From the NCBI RefSeq assembly GCF_900142385.1, contig NZ_FRAQ01000003.1:214044-278043 (forward strand): 64,000 bases of DNA, read 5' to 3'. Within the stretch, counting starts at the first letter, position 1; each line of letters opens with the position of its first letter. A program made the position numbers and the translations under genes. This stretch comes from Marinobacter antarcticus. GTDB taxonomy: Bacteria > Pseudomonadota > Gammaproteobacteria > Pseudomonadales > Oleiphilaceae. Under the pieces are notes generated by a model. That model worked only from the letters and a program-made list of their open reading frames with translations. It was not told where the DNA came from and did not search any database. This document shows positions 1 to 9,150 of the stretch, in pieces.

Positions 1-1366
1 ACACACTTTCCTTTTGTTTTTTCTTGCCTCTGAGTTCGCCGAGGTAAGAGCGCCCTTCCATGACTTTTTCATATCCGATGTATACAGGTACAAACACAAT
101 CGGTTTGTGATGATCACGCAGAAAACTGCGCACCGTCATGGAGAGCATGCCCGGGCGCGGCTGCAACATCCGCCCGGTGCGGCTGCGGCCGCCTTCTACA
201 AAATACTCAACCGAGTAGCCACGGGAAAACATGACATGCAGGTATTCATTGAAAACCGTGGCGTACAGCGGGTTGTCGCGGAAGCTGCGACGCATGAAAA
301 AAGCGCCGCACCGGCGCAGAATCGGCCCTACGATCGGCATGTTCAGGTTGATGCCGGCAGCTATATGCGGTGGCATCAGGCCGTTTTTGTAGAGCACGTA
401 AGACAGCAGCAGGTAATCGATGTGGGAGCGGTGACACGGCACGTAAACCACAGCGTTATTCTGCGCGCTTTCCTTCACCACGCGGATGTTGTTAACGGTA
501 ATGCCTTTATAAATACGGTTCCATAGCCAGGCGAGCACCACCTCAAGAACGCGGATAGTGACGATGGACATATTGGCGGCAATTTCATCGGCGTATTTGT
601 AGGCCCGGGCACGTACCTTCTCTGGCGCAATGTCTTCTTTGGCCGCGGCTGTGTTGATAGCATCTTTCACCGACTGGGTTCTCAGCAGGCCCTGTACGAG
701 GGTTCTGCGGTGAGACAGGTCCGGGCCCAGAACGGCTTGCCGCACCTTGCGAAAATGGGTACGCAGAATACGTGCGAGTTTGCGGTTGGCGCGCTCTTCG
801 CTATGGCGATACTCGTCGATAACCTGCTTCAGAGAGAGCGGCTTGTTGAACTGCACGTAGGTATTGCGGCCGTGTACCAGAATAATCAGAAATTTCTGCA
901 GCCGGCCGGCAACAGACCAGGTGTCTGATAGAAGCAGTTTTACCAGAGACTTTTCTTTATCCGGCGAGCGCCCCCAGAACAGGGATACCGGAACAATCTG
1001 AACATCCTGCTCAGGATTCTCAAGGCCATAGCGCACCAGAGCCTGGAATTCGGCGGTAGGAACCGGTGGCTGGCGTTTACGGAACAGGCCGCCAATACGC
1101 TGATAGAGGAAAAAAAACGAATGTGAAGGGCCGTTCTTCACTGGAAGCGATGTGGTTGCGCCCGGCAGTTGCGCTCGTATCACTTCTTGTTCAAGCACCA
1201 GACGGCTCGATAGGGAGCTATACTGCAGCACGTAACAAACCGGCCTTTCAGACGACAGCCCCAGAGCATCGGCGCTGTTTCCGCTGACATCTGTCCGAAC
1301 CCATAAAAACAGTATTTTCCGGAAAAAGGTCAGAATCAGGCTTCGAATACCCTGGTACAGGCGCAT
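1..1366 (-). CDS. plsB: Glycerol-3-phosphate 1-O-acyltransferase PlsB (3' end outside window)
   Basis: First step of membrane glycerolipid synthesis: transfers a fatty acyl group to sn-glycerol-3-phosphate at the inner membrane. Translating the minus strand from ATG 1366 gives 455 uninterrupted codons running off the left edge. The acyltransferase HxxxxD motif (PCHRSHID) lies at about residues 312-317, followed by VEGGRSRTG near residue 388, the glycerol-phosphate binding block of the family. HxxxxD sits about where it does in the roughly 800-residue E. coli enzyme, so this is the long PlsB and not the short PlsC type. A GGAGA ribosome site precedes the ATG. It is divergent from nudC. Family assignment is secure. 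Confidence 0.95.
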   Translation of the reverse strand, partial: MRLYQGIRSLILTFFRKILFLWVRTDVSGNSADALGLSSERPVCYVLQYSSLSSRLVLEQEVIRAQLPGATTSLPVKNGPSHSFFFLYQRIGGLFRKRQPPVPTAEFQALVRYGLENPEQDVQIVPVSLFWGRSPDKEKSLVKLLLSDTWSVAGRLQKFLIILVHGRNTYVQFNKPLSLKQVIDEYRHSEERANRKLARILRTHFRKVRQAVLGPDLSHRRTLVQGLLRTQSVKDAINTAAAKEDIAPEKVRARAYKYADEIAANMSIVTIRVLEVVLAWLWNRIYKGITVNNIRVVKESAQNNAVVYVPCHRSHIDYLLLSYVLYKNGLMPPHIAAGINLNMPIVGPILRRCGAFFMRRSFRDNPLYATVFNEYLHVMFSRGYSVEYFVEGGRSRTGRMLQPRPGMLSMTVRSFLRDHHKPIVFVPVYIGYEKVMEGRSYLGELRGKKKQKESV

Positions 1367-1498
1367 AAAATGTCTCTCCGATGAAAAACAGGCGCCAAGT
1401 TTACTTGGTTGCGTACGGGCCGGAAAGTCACTGCTGCACTCTTGGTGGTCCTGGCTCTGTGATACATTCCTGTTTGGCCCGTTTATCACGAAGGTGCG

Positions 1499-2332
1499 AT
1501 GCAGATGGCGACATCAACGATTCAGTGGAGTCCCGGCTGGACCACGAAGGCTCCCGAGCGGGGCGATCTTGTGCTGGCGCTCTCGGGGTCCGGTGTCTTC
1601 AAACCGGAAGATGGCTGGCTGCAAGCGCTGGAAAACATTCCCGGCAATCCCGGAAACGCAGGTTTTGTATCGCTGGGAAGCGCCGACGGCCGCCCGGTTT
1701 TTGTGACGGAAGTGTCGGAATCTGTGGTCGCAGGCGGTGAAGTTGTTCCGTTGCGTGATGCGCTGATGATGATCAGCGATGCTCCGGCGGCTATGCTCAG
1801 TACCGGCTTTCAGGTGTGGCAGTGGTTTCAGGATCATCAATACTGTGGTCGCTGCGGTCGCGGAACCGGTTTTCATCCGCGGGAGCGGGCAAAGTGGTGC
1901 AGTAGCTGCAATATCCCGTGGTATCCGCGGCTTGCACCCTGCGTGATCGTGGTGATACGCAAGCAGGATCGTTATCTTCTGGCAAAGTCCTCCCGGGTAA
2001 AACGTCATTTCTACAGCCTGATCGCGGGCTTTGTGGAGCCCGGTGAGAGCCTGGAAGGCGCAGTTGCCCGGGAGGTGAAAGAGGAAACCGGCCTGGACGT
2101 AACCAATATTCGCTATCAAGCGTCCGAGCCCTGGCCATTTCCGCATCAGTTGATGGCAGGATTTTTTGCAGATTATGCCGGCGGCGAGCTGATTCTCCAG
2201 GAAGATGAACTGTCGGATGCTGGCTGGTTTTTGCCTGACAGCAGGCCCCCGGTGCCCCCGGAAACCACCATTTCCGGGCGCCTGATACGTGACATGGAAA
2301 GAATGATTTCCGAGGGAGGTGCCGGGTCTTGA
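1499..2332 (+). CDS. nudC: NAD(+)/NADH diphosphatase (Nudix)
   Basis: Hydrolyses NAD(H) to NMN(H) and AMP; in E. coli the same enzyme can remove NAD caps from RNA. It has 277 residues. A zinc ribbon is formed by C116, C119, C134 and C137, and a complete Nudix box (GFVEPGE...REVKEETG) lies at about 177-199. The NudC-specific SQPWPFPxS array is present as SEPWPFPHQ just after it, which separates it from generic Nudix hydrolases. A GAAGG site precedes ATG 1499; an in-frame ATG two codons later is an alternative. Its stop codon overlaps the TTG start of murI, so the two are translationally coupled. Confidence 0.94.
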   Translation: MQMATSTIQWSPGWTTKAPERGDLVLALSGSGVFKPEDGWLQALENIPGNPGNAGFVSLGSADGRPVFVTEVSESVVAGGEVVPLRDALMMISDAPAAMLSTGFQVWQWFQDHQYCGRCGRGTGFHPRERAKWCSSCNIPWYPRLAPCVIVVIRKQDRYLLAKSSRVKRHFYSLIAGFVEPGESLEGAVAREVKEETGLDVTNIRYQASEPWPFPHQLMAGFFADYAGGELILQEDELSDAGWFLPDSRPPVPPETTISGRLIRDMERMISEGGAGS

Positions 2333-3162
2333 GTGAGTGTGGAGTTCCCCGAATTCTGGTTTTTGACTCCGGTGTTGGCGGGCTCAGCGTTGCGGCCCGT
2401 GTTCATGAAAAACTTCCGCACGCATCGATTGTGTACCTGGCCGATAACGCTGCGTTCCCCTATGGAGGCCAATCGGAATCTGTGGTGATTGAGCGCTGTT
2501 GCAGGCTCATTGCCGGTGCGCTTGAACAATACCCTTGCGATGCCATCGTTGTTGCCTGTAACACCGCTAGCACATTGGTTCTGCCGCACTTGCGAGCCAT
2601 AACAGAGGTGCCTGTGGTTGGGGTGGTGCCGGCGGTGAAGCCGGCGGCTGCACAAACCCTCAATCATCGCATAGGCCTTCTGGCGACTCCGGCAACGGTG
2701 CGCCGGCCCTATCTTGACCAGCTGGTTCGGGAATTTGCAGCTGATTGTCAGGTTGAGCGCGTGGGCCACCCGGAGCTTGTGCAGTGGGCGGAGGATCTGG
2801 TGCGGGGAGTGCCGGTGCCGCAGGCTGAACTGGATAGCGCGGTTGCAGAGCTGCGCGATACTGGAGTTGATACGGTGGTTCTCGGGTGCACCCACTATCC
2901 GCTTTTGCTGGATAGTCTCAAGCAGAGCCTGCCGGACGTGAAGTTCTGGGTGGATTCAGGAGACGCTATTGCCCGCCGGGTAGTCTGGCTGCTGGCGCAA
3001 GCCGGTAAATCCGTGGAAGCAAATAAAGGCGACAGCGCGATTTGTATGCCAGTGGCAGTGGCGCTTTTCTCAGGTAGTGCGCCGGAGGGCGTTTACGGCT
3101 TTATGGCAGGTCTGGGCCTGCAGCCGCGCGCAGTCAGGGGGAACTGGCCCGGAAAGTCATAG
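2329..3162 (+). CDS. murI: Glutamate racemase
   Basis: Interconverts L- and D-glutamate and supplies D-Glu for peptidoglycan. It has 277 residues with the N-terminal FDSGVGGLS signature. The two catalytic cysteines are in VACNTAS (C77) and VLGCTHYP (about C187). The start is an unusual TTG at 2329 sharing bases with the nudC stop (TTGA), preceded by a strong GGGAGG; no ATG fits the conserved N-terminus. The last six bases overlap the convergent DUF2156 gene. Coupling to nudC looks organisational, as no functional link is apparent. Confidence 0.95.
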   Translation: MSECGVPRILVFDSGVGGLSVAARVHEKLPHASIVYLADNAAFPYGGQSESVVIERCCRLIAGALEQYPCDAIVVACNTASTLVLPHLRAITEVPVVGVVPAVKPAAAQTLNHRIGLLATPATVRRPYLDQLVREFAADCQVERVGHPELVQWAEDLVRGVPVPQAELDSAVAELRDTGVDTVVLGCTHYPLLLDSLKQSLPDVKFWVDSGDAIARRVVWLLAQAGKSVEANKGDSAICMPVAVALFSGSAPEGVYGFMAGLGLQPRAVRGNWPGKS

Positions 3163-3987
3163 CAGCCGGGTCAGTTTGAACATGGCAAGAAACTCCAGAG
3201 CCGGAATGCTTCGCTTGTGGCAGCAGTAGGTTTTGAAGTTGTCGCCTCGGAACCGTGATTTGGTGAACTCCAGCCCCTTGAAGTTATAGAGGAAATTCCC
3301 CTTGTTGTAGAGGCCGTGCAGAAGCCGCTTCAGAAGCGGGCTTTCCTGGTATTCCATAGCGGAATGGAGAGACAGTGGTATAAGGCCCAGATCCAGGTAG
3401 GGAGCGCCCTCGGCTTTGAACGATTCTATGGCACGTGCCATAAGGGTGTAGAAAATTCCCTGCCGAAAGTCGGCGTTAGCACGGGAAATATTGGGCACGT
3501 AGCTGATAATTTCATTGTTGCGATAGATCGGGTCAAAGTAGATAAACCCCACAGCCTTATCATCCTGATACGCATAGAAATGACGCCCGTTCTCCCGGTA
3601 ATCCATCTCCATGGGGCGAATAAGAAAGCGGATCTCATTGCTTTTGCATTTCCGGGTGCGAATCCAGGCTTCTGAAATTTCACGGGTGTGATCGTCGCTG
3701 AAGCGTTCCTGCACGCTAATTTCGCTCTTTTCGGCCTGGTTCAGTGCCGTGCGCAGAATCTGTTTTTTCTTGCCGCTGAGAGACCACTTGCTGAGGTCGA
3801 TACGGGATTCACTGCCAAACTGCGTCCCATACAGGCCAAAACGCAGGTGCATGAATTCGACCACCGGATTGGAAACCTGAACATAAGAGGCGTTGGGGTA
3901 TCGCTTGTGGAAGCGCTCAAGAATCGCACCGAAGTTTTCCGGGGCGCCGTATGTGTTCCAGGTAGTTGTAGATTTTATGGAAGGCAT
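3157..3987 (-). CDS. DUF2156 (MprF C-terminal-like) protein, apparently 5'-truncated
   Basis: Resembles the GNAT-fold C-terminal half of the phosphatidylglycerol lysyltransferase/DUF2156 family, whose members transfer aminoacyl or acyl groups. Visible landmarks are ESRIDLSKWSLSGKKKQILR followed by a basic helix, then YLDLGLIPL and a C-terminal block ending KSRFRG...TYCCHKR. ATG 3987 is the first plausible start but gives only 276 residues: the N-terminal part of the family fold before the GDP-type motif is absent, and the ATG lies inside the upstream methyltransferase gene in another frame. No ribosome site is obvious. This looks like the remnant of a longer gene fused by a deletion or frameshift to its neighbour. 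Function unknown; activity doubtful. Confidence 0.6.
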   Translation of the reverse strand: MPSIKSTTTWNTYGAPENFGAILERFHKRYPNASYVQVSNPVVEFMHLRFGLYGTQFGSESRIDLSKWSLSGKKKQILRTALNQAEKSEISVQERFSDDHTREISEAWIRTRKCKSNEIRFLIRPMEMDYRENGRHFYAYQDDKAVGFIYFDPIYRNNEIISYVPNISRANADFRQGIFYTLMARAIESFKAEGAPYLDLGLIPLSLHSAMEYQESPLLKRLLHGLYNKGNFLYNFKGLEFTKSRFRGDNFKTYCCHKRSIPALEFLAMFKLTRLL

Positions 3988-4510
3988 TGTTGGCAAACAG
4001 CCAGAACGTGAAAACGGCCATGTACCAGTACAGCTTCTTGAGCGTGCGTGAGAAAACGTTGCCTGTCGGGAAGCAGAAGTCCCCCACAACAACGCTGGCA
4101 TCTGCCTTGCCAAGATGAATCAAGTGCTCCAGAACACGCACCATCATGGCTTCGTCAAATACATTGAGGAAGAAGTTGGCGACGACCATGTTGTACTGGC
4201 CGAACTCCTCCACCTTCATGATGTCGCTGTGAATGCGGCGAATGTTCAGGTGAGGGGCTTCACTCGTCTGGGCTTCTCCAAACTTCCGCAACATGGTTTC
4301 TGACAGGTCAACAACGGTAACGTCAGCTCCCAGTTCAGCTGCGCGTATGGCATCTCGGCCATGGCCGACACCGGCAAAGAGGATGCGGTCTCCGGGTTTT
4401 ACCGTCTCTACATCCAGCATGGCAGTTTTACAGCGATGAATGTTTTTTCCGCTATAGAGATTACTCAGGAAATCGTATACGGGGCCAATATAACGGTACT
4501 TGTCGCGCAT
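3917..4510 (-). CDS. Class I SAM-dependent methyltransferase, C-terminus probably lost
   Basis: A Rossmann methyltransferase of 197 residues. Motif I is RILFAGVGHGRDAI, followed by the acidic end of strand 2 (VTVVDLSE) and NMVVANFFLNVFDE as motif IV. Substrate cannot be told. It reads normally to about HKIYNYLE, then continues into residues (HIRRPGK...) encoded by bases that in another frame make sensible DUF2156 sequence. The natural C-terminal strand is therefore probably missing. It overlaps the DUF2156 gene by 71 bases in a different frame. A frameshift or deletion around 3960 is the likely explanation. Confidence 0.65.
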   Translation of the reverse strand: MRDKYRYIGPVYDFLSNLYSGKNIHRCKTAMLDVETVKPGDRILFAGVGHGRDAIRAAELGADVTVVDLSETMLRKFGEAQTSEAPHLNIRRIHSDIMKVEEFGQYNMVVANFFLNVFDEAMMVRVLEHLIHLGKADASVVVGDFCFPTGNVFSRTLKKLYWYMAVFTFWLFANNAFHKIYNYLEHIRRPGKLRCDS

Positions 4511-4761
4511 GATGACAGCTGCCTGTTCTTGTTCGCTGGGATATTGCCACCGTTATTGTGATTTTTGCCGTGACGAATTGTTTCGGGCGTTTCGGTGGCC
4601 AATGCCTTGTGAATCCGAGCTTAGAGAACGGGGTAGCGAAATTATGTGCAGCAATACGCATTTCCGGATACACAAATTAACGCAAGGCAATACTTTGCAA
4701 ACAGGGTCAAGGTTTGTGTTAGGAATGTAGGACAATATACGACGTGAGGATGGCTTCGGAG

Positions 4762-6939
4762 TCAGCTGGATACGGCGGTGCGGACCGTTGCTTGTGTCAG
4801 TAGTTTGCTGATATCACTGGCCGGCTGTGCGGGGCCATAGAAAAAGCCCTGTACCTGCTGGCAACCAAGGTTGCGCAGGTACTCAAGCTGTTTGCCCGTC
4901 TCCACGCCCTCGGCTACGATTTCGAGTTTCAGCCCGTGGGCCATGGCAACAATAGCGTTAACAATGCAGGTATCATCCGCGCCACTGCGAATGGCTTGAA
5001 CGAAAGACTGGTCTACCTTCAGCGTATGGATAGGTAACCTGTGCAGATAGTTGAGTGATGAATAGCCAGTGCCAAAGTCATCAATGGCGATGCGGACGCC
5101 CAGATCTGCCAGCTCACGGAGCTTCTGGCTGATCTGTTCCAGGTCATTCATGATCACGTTTTCGGTAATTTCGATTTCCAGATTACCTGGAGGGAACTGG
5201 GTGGCGTTAACCCGTTCCATCAGGGTTTCCACAAACCGGGGGTGCTCTACCTCAACAGGGGAGAGGTTGACGGCCAGGCGCAGATCCTGATGGCCGGAGC
5301 GGATCCACTGGCCGACATCCCGGCAGGCCTGGTCCAGAACCTGTTCGCTCAGCTGGCTGATCAGCTTGGTTTCTTCTGCCAGGTCCAGGAAATCCCGGGG
5401 GTAGAGTAAGCCACGCTCAGGGTGCTGCCAGCGCACCAGGGCTTCGAGCCCCAAAATCCGGTTCGTTTGTGCGCAAACCTGGGGTTGATAAAATACGCGC
5501 AGCTCACCCTTCTCAAGTGCCAGGCGCAGATCCCGCTCCAGGTTCAGGCGGTTCGTGCTGTCGATACTCATGCTCTCTGAGAAAAAGCGGTAGCTGTCTT
5601 TGCCCTTGGCTTTGACGTGGTACATGGCGATATCGGCGTTCTGGATAAGCTGATCCATGCTGTCGCCCGCCTCGGGATAGATCGCGATACCAATGCTGAC
5701 GCCCACGAACACTTCATGTTCGCCTAGCAGAAATGGTGCTTTGAGCGTCTTGATCAGCTTGCTGGCAATCTGGCTGGCATCCTCATGGCTGTGAATAGAC
5801 GGCAGCAGCAGCGTGAACTCGTCACCACCAAACCGTGACAGGGTGTCGCCCTTGCGCAGACAGCCATCGAGGCGATGGGTAACCGCTTGCAAAAGGCGAT
5901 CGCCCATAGCATGGCCAAGGGTATCGTTAATAATCTTGAAGCGGTCGAGGTCGAGAAACATCACTGCCAGCTTCTGGCTCCCGCGGCGGGCATGGGTGAT
6001 TGCCAATTCCAGACGATCTTTAAACAGGGCGCGGTTAGGTAGGCGTGTGAGCAGGTCGTGATAGGCCTGAAAGCTGATAAACGCTTCGGCTTCCTTGCGT
6101 TCTGTAACGTCCCGGGCAGTACCGTAGTAGCGGGCGTTCTGGCCACTGCCGCCGCCCCGGGTGTTACTATTGTGAGTCCATGTTTGGGGGTCGATGGGAA
6201 AGGCGGTTATCTCAAAATGTCGAGTGGCTCGTCTGCTGCCGCGAGTTTTAAGGCGGATTTCCAAGGTTCGGGGATTGTCTGCGCTGATATCCGGTGCATT
6301 GAGCGCGTATATACCCTTGGCAACATCCCGGTCATCCAGAATGTGCCGGAAATGCCGAGCACAGAGCTCAGCCGGCTTGTAACCCAGCAGGCTTTCAATC
6401 TTGCTGTTAACAAAACAGAAGCGGCCATCTGCGTCGAGCATGAAAACGATGTCGGGTGAACTGTTTACAATGTAACGGTGCAGGGCTTCAGATTTCTCAA
6501 GGCGCACCTGTATGTCTTCGTGGGCTTTTAGTAGCGATTGTTTGCCAACGACGCCTTCTATCGTAGAGAGTAATTCTTCCGGATCAAAGGGCTTGCGGAC
6601 ATAGTCCAGTGCGCCACGCCGGAGCGCACGGCTGACAGCCGTAAATGAGCTTTCTCCACTGATTACGATGCTGCCGCATTCGGGCTGCTGGTTCGCAAGG
6701 TGGGCCATAACGGCGAAACCGTCGACCTCTGGCATGCGCAAATCAAGCAGGGCAAGGTCGAAGCGTAGAGTGTCTATCAACTTACATGCGTGCTTTCCTC
6801 CCTGAGCTTCGGTGACATCATAACCGCTGCTGCGAAGCAGTGAGGCCAGTGCGGTTACCAGGCGTGGTTCGTCATCAACGACCAGAATGCGCGCTGTTGC
6901 CTCCTGCGAGAAGAGCCTGTTGGTCTGTTCAGGTGCCAT
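4762..6939 (-). CDS. REC-PAS-GGDEF-EAL response regulator (c-di-GMP metabolism)
   Basis: Cytoplasmic response regulator of 725 residues predicted to make and/or break cyclic di-GMP. The receiver domain is at about 17-135 with phospho-acceptor D66 (LLDLRMP). A PAS domain lies at about 190-310. The GGDEF domain keeps an intact RFGGDEF near 370. The EAL domain starts at EALVRW (about 497) and keeps EITEN, IDDFGTGYSS and EGVET, so both activities look possible. Start chosen at ATG 6939; the frame is open further upstream but would overlap the kinase gene. It lies 23 bases after the HDOD kinase, which is the likely phosphodonor. A weak ribosome site is consistent with coupling. Confidence 0.92.
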   Translation of the reverse strand: MAPEQTNRLFSQEATARILVVDDEPRLVTALASLLRSSGYDVTEAQGGKHACKLIDTLRFDLALLDLRMPEVDGFAVMAHLANQQPECGSIVISGESSFTAVSRALRRGALDYVRKPFDPEELLSTIEGVVGKQSLLKAHEDIQVRLEKSEALHRYIVNSSPDIVFMLDADGRFCFVNSKIESLLGYKPAELCARHFRHILDDRDVAKGIYALNAPDISADNPRTLEIRLKTRGSRRATRHFEITAFPIDPQTWTHNSNTRGGGSGQNARYYGTARDVTERKEAEAFISFQAYHDLLTRLPNRALFKDRLELAITHARRGSQKLAVMFLDLDRFKIINDTLGHAMGDRLLQAVTHRLDGCLRKGDTLSRFGGDEFTLLLPSIHSHEDASQIASKLIKTLKAPFLLGEHEVFVGVSIGIAIYPEAGDSMDQLIQNADIAMYHVKAKGKDSYRFFSESMSIDSTNRLNLERDLRLALEKGELRVFYQPQVCAQTNRILGLEALVRWQHPERGLLYPRDFLDLAEETKLISQLSEQVLDQACRDVGQWIRSGHQDLRLAVNLSPVEVEHPRFVETLMERVNATQFPPGNLEIEITENVIMNDLEQISQKLRELADLGVRIAIDDFGTGYSSLNYLHRLPIHTLKVDQSFVQAIRSGADDTCIVNAIVAMAHGLKLEIVAEGVETGKQLEYLRNLGCQQVQGFFYGPAQPASDISKLLTQATVRTAVSS

Positions 6940-6962
6940 CTGTGTGTATCCGTTTTTCTTCG

Positions 6963-8945
6963 TCAGTCGGATTTTGTTTTTTCCTGGCTGGCCGCCGGCA
7001 GTAAAATCCGGAAGGTCGTGCCTTCCTGCCCCGTGTGGCAAGCAATGATGCCCTCCATGTCATCAACAAGCTGCTTCACAATGCTCAGACCGAGACCGCT
7101 GTGGCCTTCTCCTTTTGTCGTTTTCCCCGGCGTAAACAGAGCTTCCTGGACTGCGTTGGGGATGCCTGTGCCGGTATCGGTAACTTCCATCTCTACCCAG
7201 TTACGGCGACCTTGCCACACCGGAGCTGATGTTTTTATCGTAACGGCACCACCGGCATCTGGCAGACTTTCTACGGCATTTCTGATCAGGTTAATCAGAA
7301 TCTGGCGAATAGCTGACGGGCCGGCAATAACAAGCGTCGGACTACTGCACATTAGCACGTTAAAATGCAGGTTGCTGTCACTGAAGAGGCTGCCTTCAAG
7401 CACCCGGGCAAGGCTTCGTAATTCTGCATTAAGGTCGGACGTTTCTTCACTTGTGTTACCGGCGGTGTTGTTGCTCATCTGCAGCAGCAGGTTACCCGCG
7501 CGATCCAGCTCTTCCCGCACGACATCCAGATCTTCCCGGGCGTCAGGGTCATCAAGCCGGTTTCGTAGTTGGTGAAGATGCTGCCGTATTATGGTCAGAG
7601 GGTTGCTGATCTCATGCACCTGTTCGCGCAGTTTTTCGATGGCAATCTCGTGATCTATCCCGGCGCTTTCTGTTTCGTTCGCGAGGGCAATACTCTTTTC
7701 CTGAAGAACGGCGGATAGTTGGCGGATAAACAGGCGTATAAGTTCAGTGGTTGTATCGGGTGTGTTGCCGTCGGTACCCAGTACAAACACGCCGGTGCAT
7801 CGGTCACCTGTGATTACCGGAATGGCTGTCAGCGAGGGAGTTCGCAGTAGAGATAAAAGCTGGCGGTCAAGCACTGTGGGCGCTTGCTCGTTGAGGCTGG
7901 CAGGCATTCGGGAGGCGAAGGCCTCTGTGAGCACGCTGCCGCCGGCCTGCGCGGTAACCGCTAGGTGTGGGTGCGGCCCGGCCGTGCCGGAAAGCAGAAC
8001 AAGGCTGTCATCGTCGTATCCGAAACACAATGCAGGCAGCCCGGTAATCAGCGTCAGGCTGCTAACCGTTTCCGCAAGAATGGCGCCAGTCTTACCGGTA
8101 AGGTCGGCAAAACCAATGGCCTGCTGGGCGATGGCCTGGCGCAATACGATTTTACGGAGTTCTTGTGACGCCGGCTCGGCACTGTAGCTGCTGACCAGCT
8201 GTATTCCCAGGGAGTCGGCCATCGCGGATACGTCGTGGCTGATTCGCCGGTTGATTTCACGGGTCAGTTCCTCACTGAGCCCGAACATGGTGCCTGCCGC
8301 CGCGATGCCGGCCGAATCAGAAAGCGCCAGGCGGGTGGAAAGGCTGATTACCTTGACCAGATGCCCTGCATCCCGCAACTCTGAGGGCAGGGCCTGCTGA
8401 TAACGCATAGCATCGGCTGCCAGAGGGCCCAGTCCCCAGGATGTAACCAGCTCCGCAGCGATATCTGATTGCCGATTCATATACTGCTGCCTGGTTTCCA
8501 TATCCGGCGCTTTAATGGCAATCAGCTCCCCGATGTTATGGAGCATGCCCAGCATAAAGGCTTCGTCGGCTTCCGGGTAACGCGTCAGGGTTGCCAGAGC
8601 CCGGGCAGTCAGAGCAGTGGTCAGAGCATGTCTCCAGAAATCCCGTAACTGTTGCCATGCGTCGCCGCCCAGTTCGAACAGGATCTGGCGCAGTGCGGCG
8701 GTGAGTATCAATGTTTTAAAGCGCCTGGTCCCAAGACGCAGCAGAGCCTGATCTATTGAGCGAATGCCGGGAGTGGGGCCATACAGGGCAGAGTTGGCCA
8801 ATGCCAGGATCCGAACCACAAGAGCCGTATCCGAGGCTACGATTTCGCTGATCTCGCGATAGTTTCCATCCTGATTACAGACTTCAAGCGCTCGCAGCGT
8901 GACCTCTGGAAGACTCGGGAGCTGAAGGTCGGGTACTGTATTCAT
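6963..8945 (-). CDS. HDOD-domain sensor histidine kinase (soluble)
   Basis: A 660-residue protein without membrane segments. The N-terminal ~230 residues are an HDOD domain (PSLPEV, ALANSALYG, FMLGMLHNIGELIA). A GAF-like region follows at about 270-420. The kinase core has the H-box HEISNPL (His near 443), N-box NLIRNAVES (near 553), DTGTGIP and GHSGLGLSIVKQL. All catalytic boxes are intact. HDOD domains are usually regulatory and often tied to c-di-GMP or stress signalling, so an intracellular signal is inferred. It is the first gene of an operon with the REC-GGDEF-EAL regulator at 4762-6939, which very likely receives its phosphate. Confidence 0.9.
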   Translation of the reverse strand: MNTVPDLQLPSLPEVTLRALEVCNQDGNYREISEIVASDTALVVRILALANSALYGPTPGIRSIDQALLRLGTRRFKTLILTAALRQILFELGGDAWQQLRDFWRHALTTALTARALATLTRYPEADEAFMLGMLHNIGELIAIKAPDMETRQQYMNRQSDIAAELVTSWGLGPLAADAMRYQQALPSELRDAGHLVKVISLSTRLALSDSAGIAAAGTMFGLSEELTREINRRISHDVSAMADSLGIQLVSSYSAEPASQELRKIVLRQAIAQQAIGFADLTGKTGAILAETVSSLTLITGLPALCFGYDDDSLVLLSGTAGPHPHLAVTAQAGGSVLTEAFASRMPASLNEQAPTVLDRQLLSLLRTPSLTAIPVITGDRCTGVFVLGTDGNTPDTTTELIRLFIRQLSAVLQEKSIALANETESAGIDHEIAIEKLREQVHEISNPLTIIRQHLHQLRNRLDDPDAREDLDVVREELDRAGNLLLQMSNNTAGNTSEETSDLNAELRSLARVLEGSLFSDSNLHFNVLMCSSPTLVIAGPSAIRQILINLIRNAVESLPDAGGAVTIKTSAPVWQGRRNWVEMEVTDTGTGIPNAVQEALFTPGKTTKGEGHSGLGLSIVKQLVDDMEGIIACHTGQEGTTFRILLPAASQEKTKSD

Positions 8946-9150
8946 AAGTATGCTTGCCGCGCTCTGGGATCAGTTTCTGAAAGTTTATTCATTTTTGCCT
9001 TCAAAGATGGAGCTTAGACAATAACGTGCTGATTTAAAACAATCGCTGTTCTTTTTTTGATCAGCGTATTCACCGCAACGCGATATGTGTACAATTTTTA
9101 CAGACTATAGCGCCTTTTGTTGTTGTTTCAAGGATGTAAAATCGCCCGTC

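Noticed and set aside
9085..9150. N-terminal extension of the FlhG-like ATPase from ATG 9085
   Set aside because: The extra residues (Cys/Phe-rich) do not look like protein of this family, and ATG 9151 is better placed before the Walker A region.
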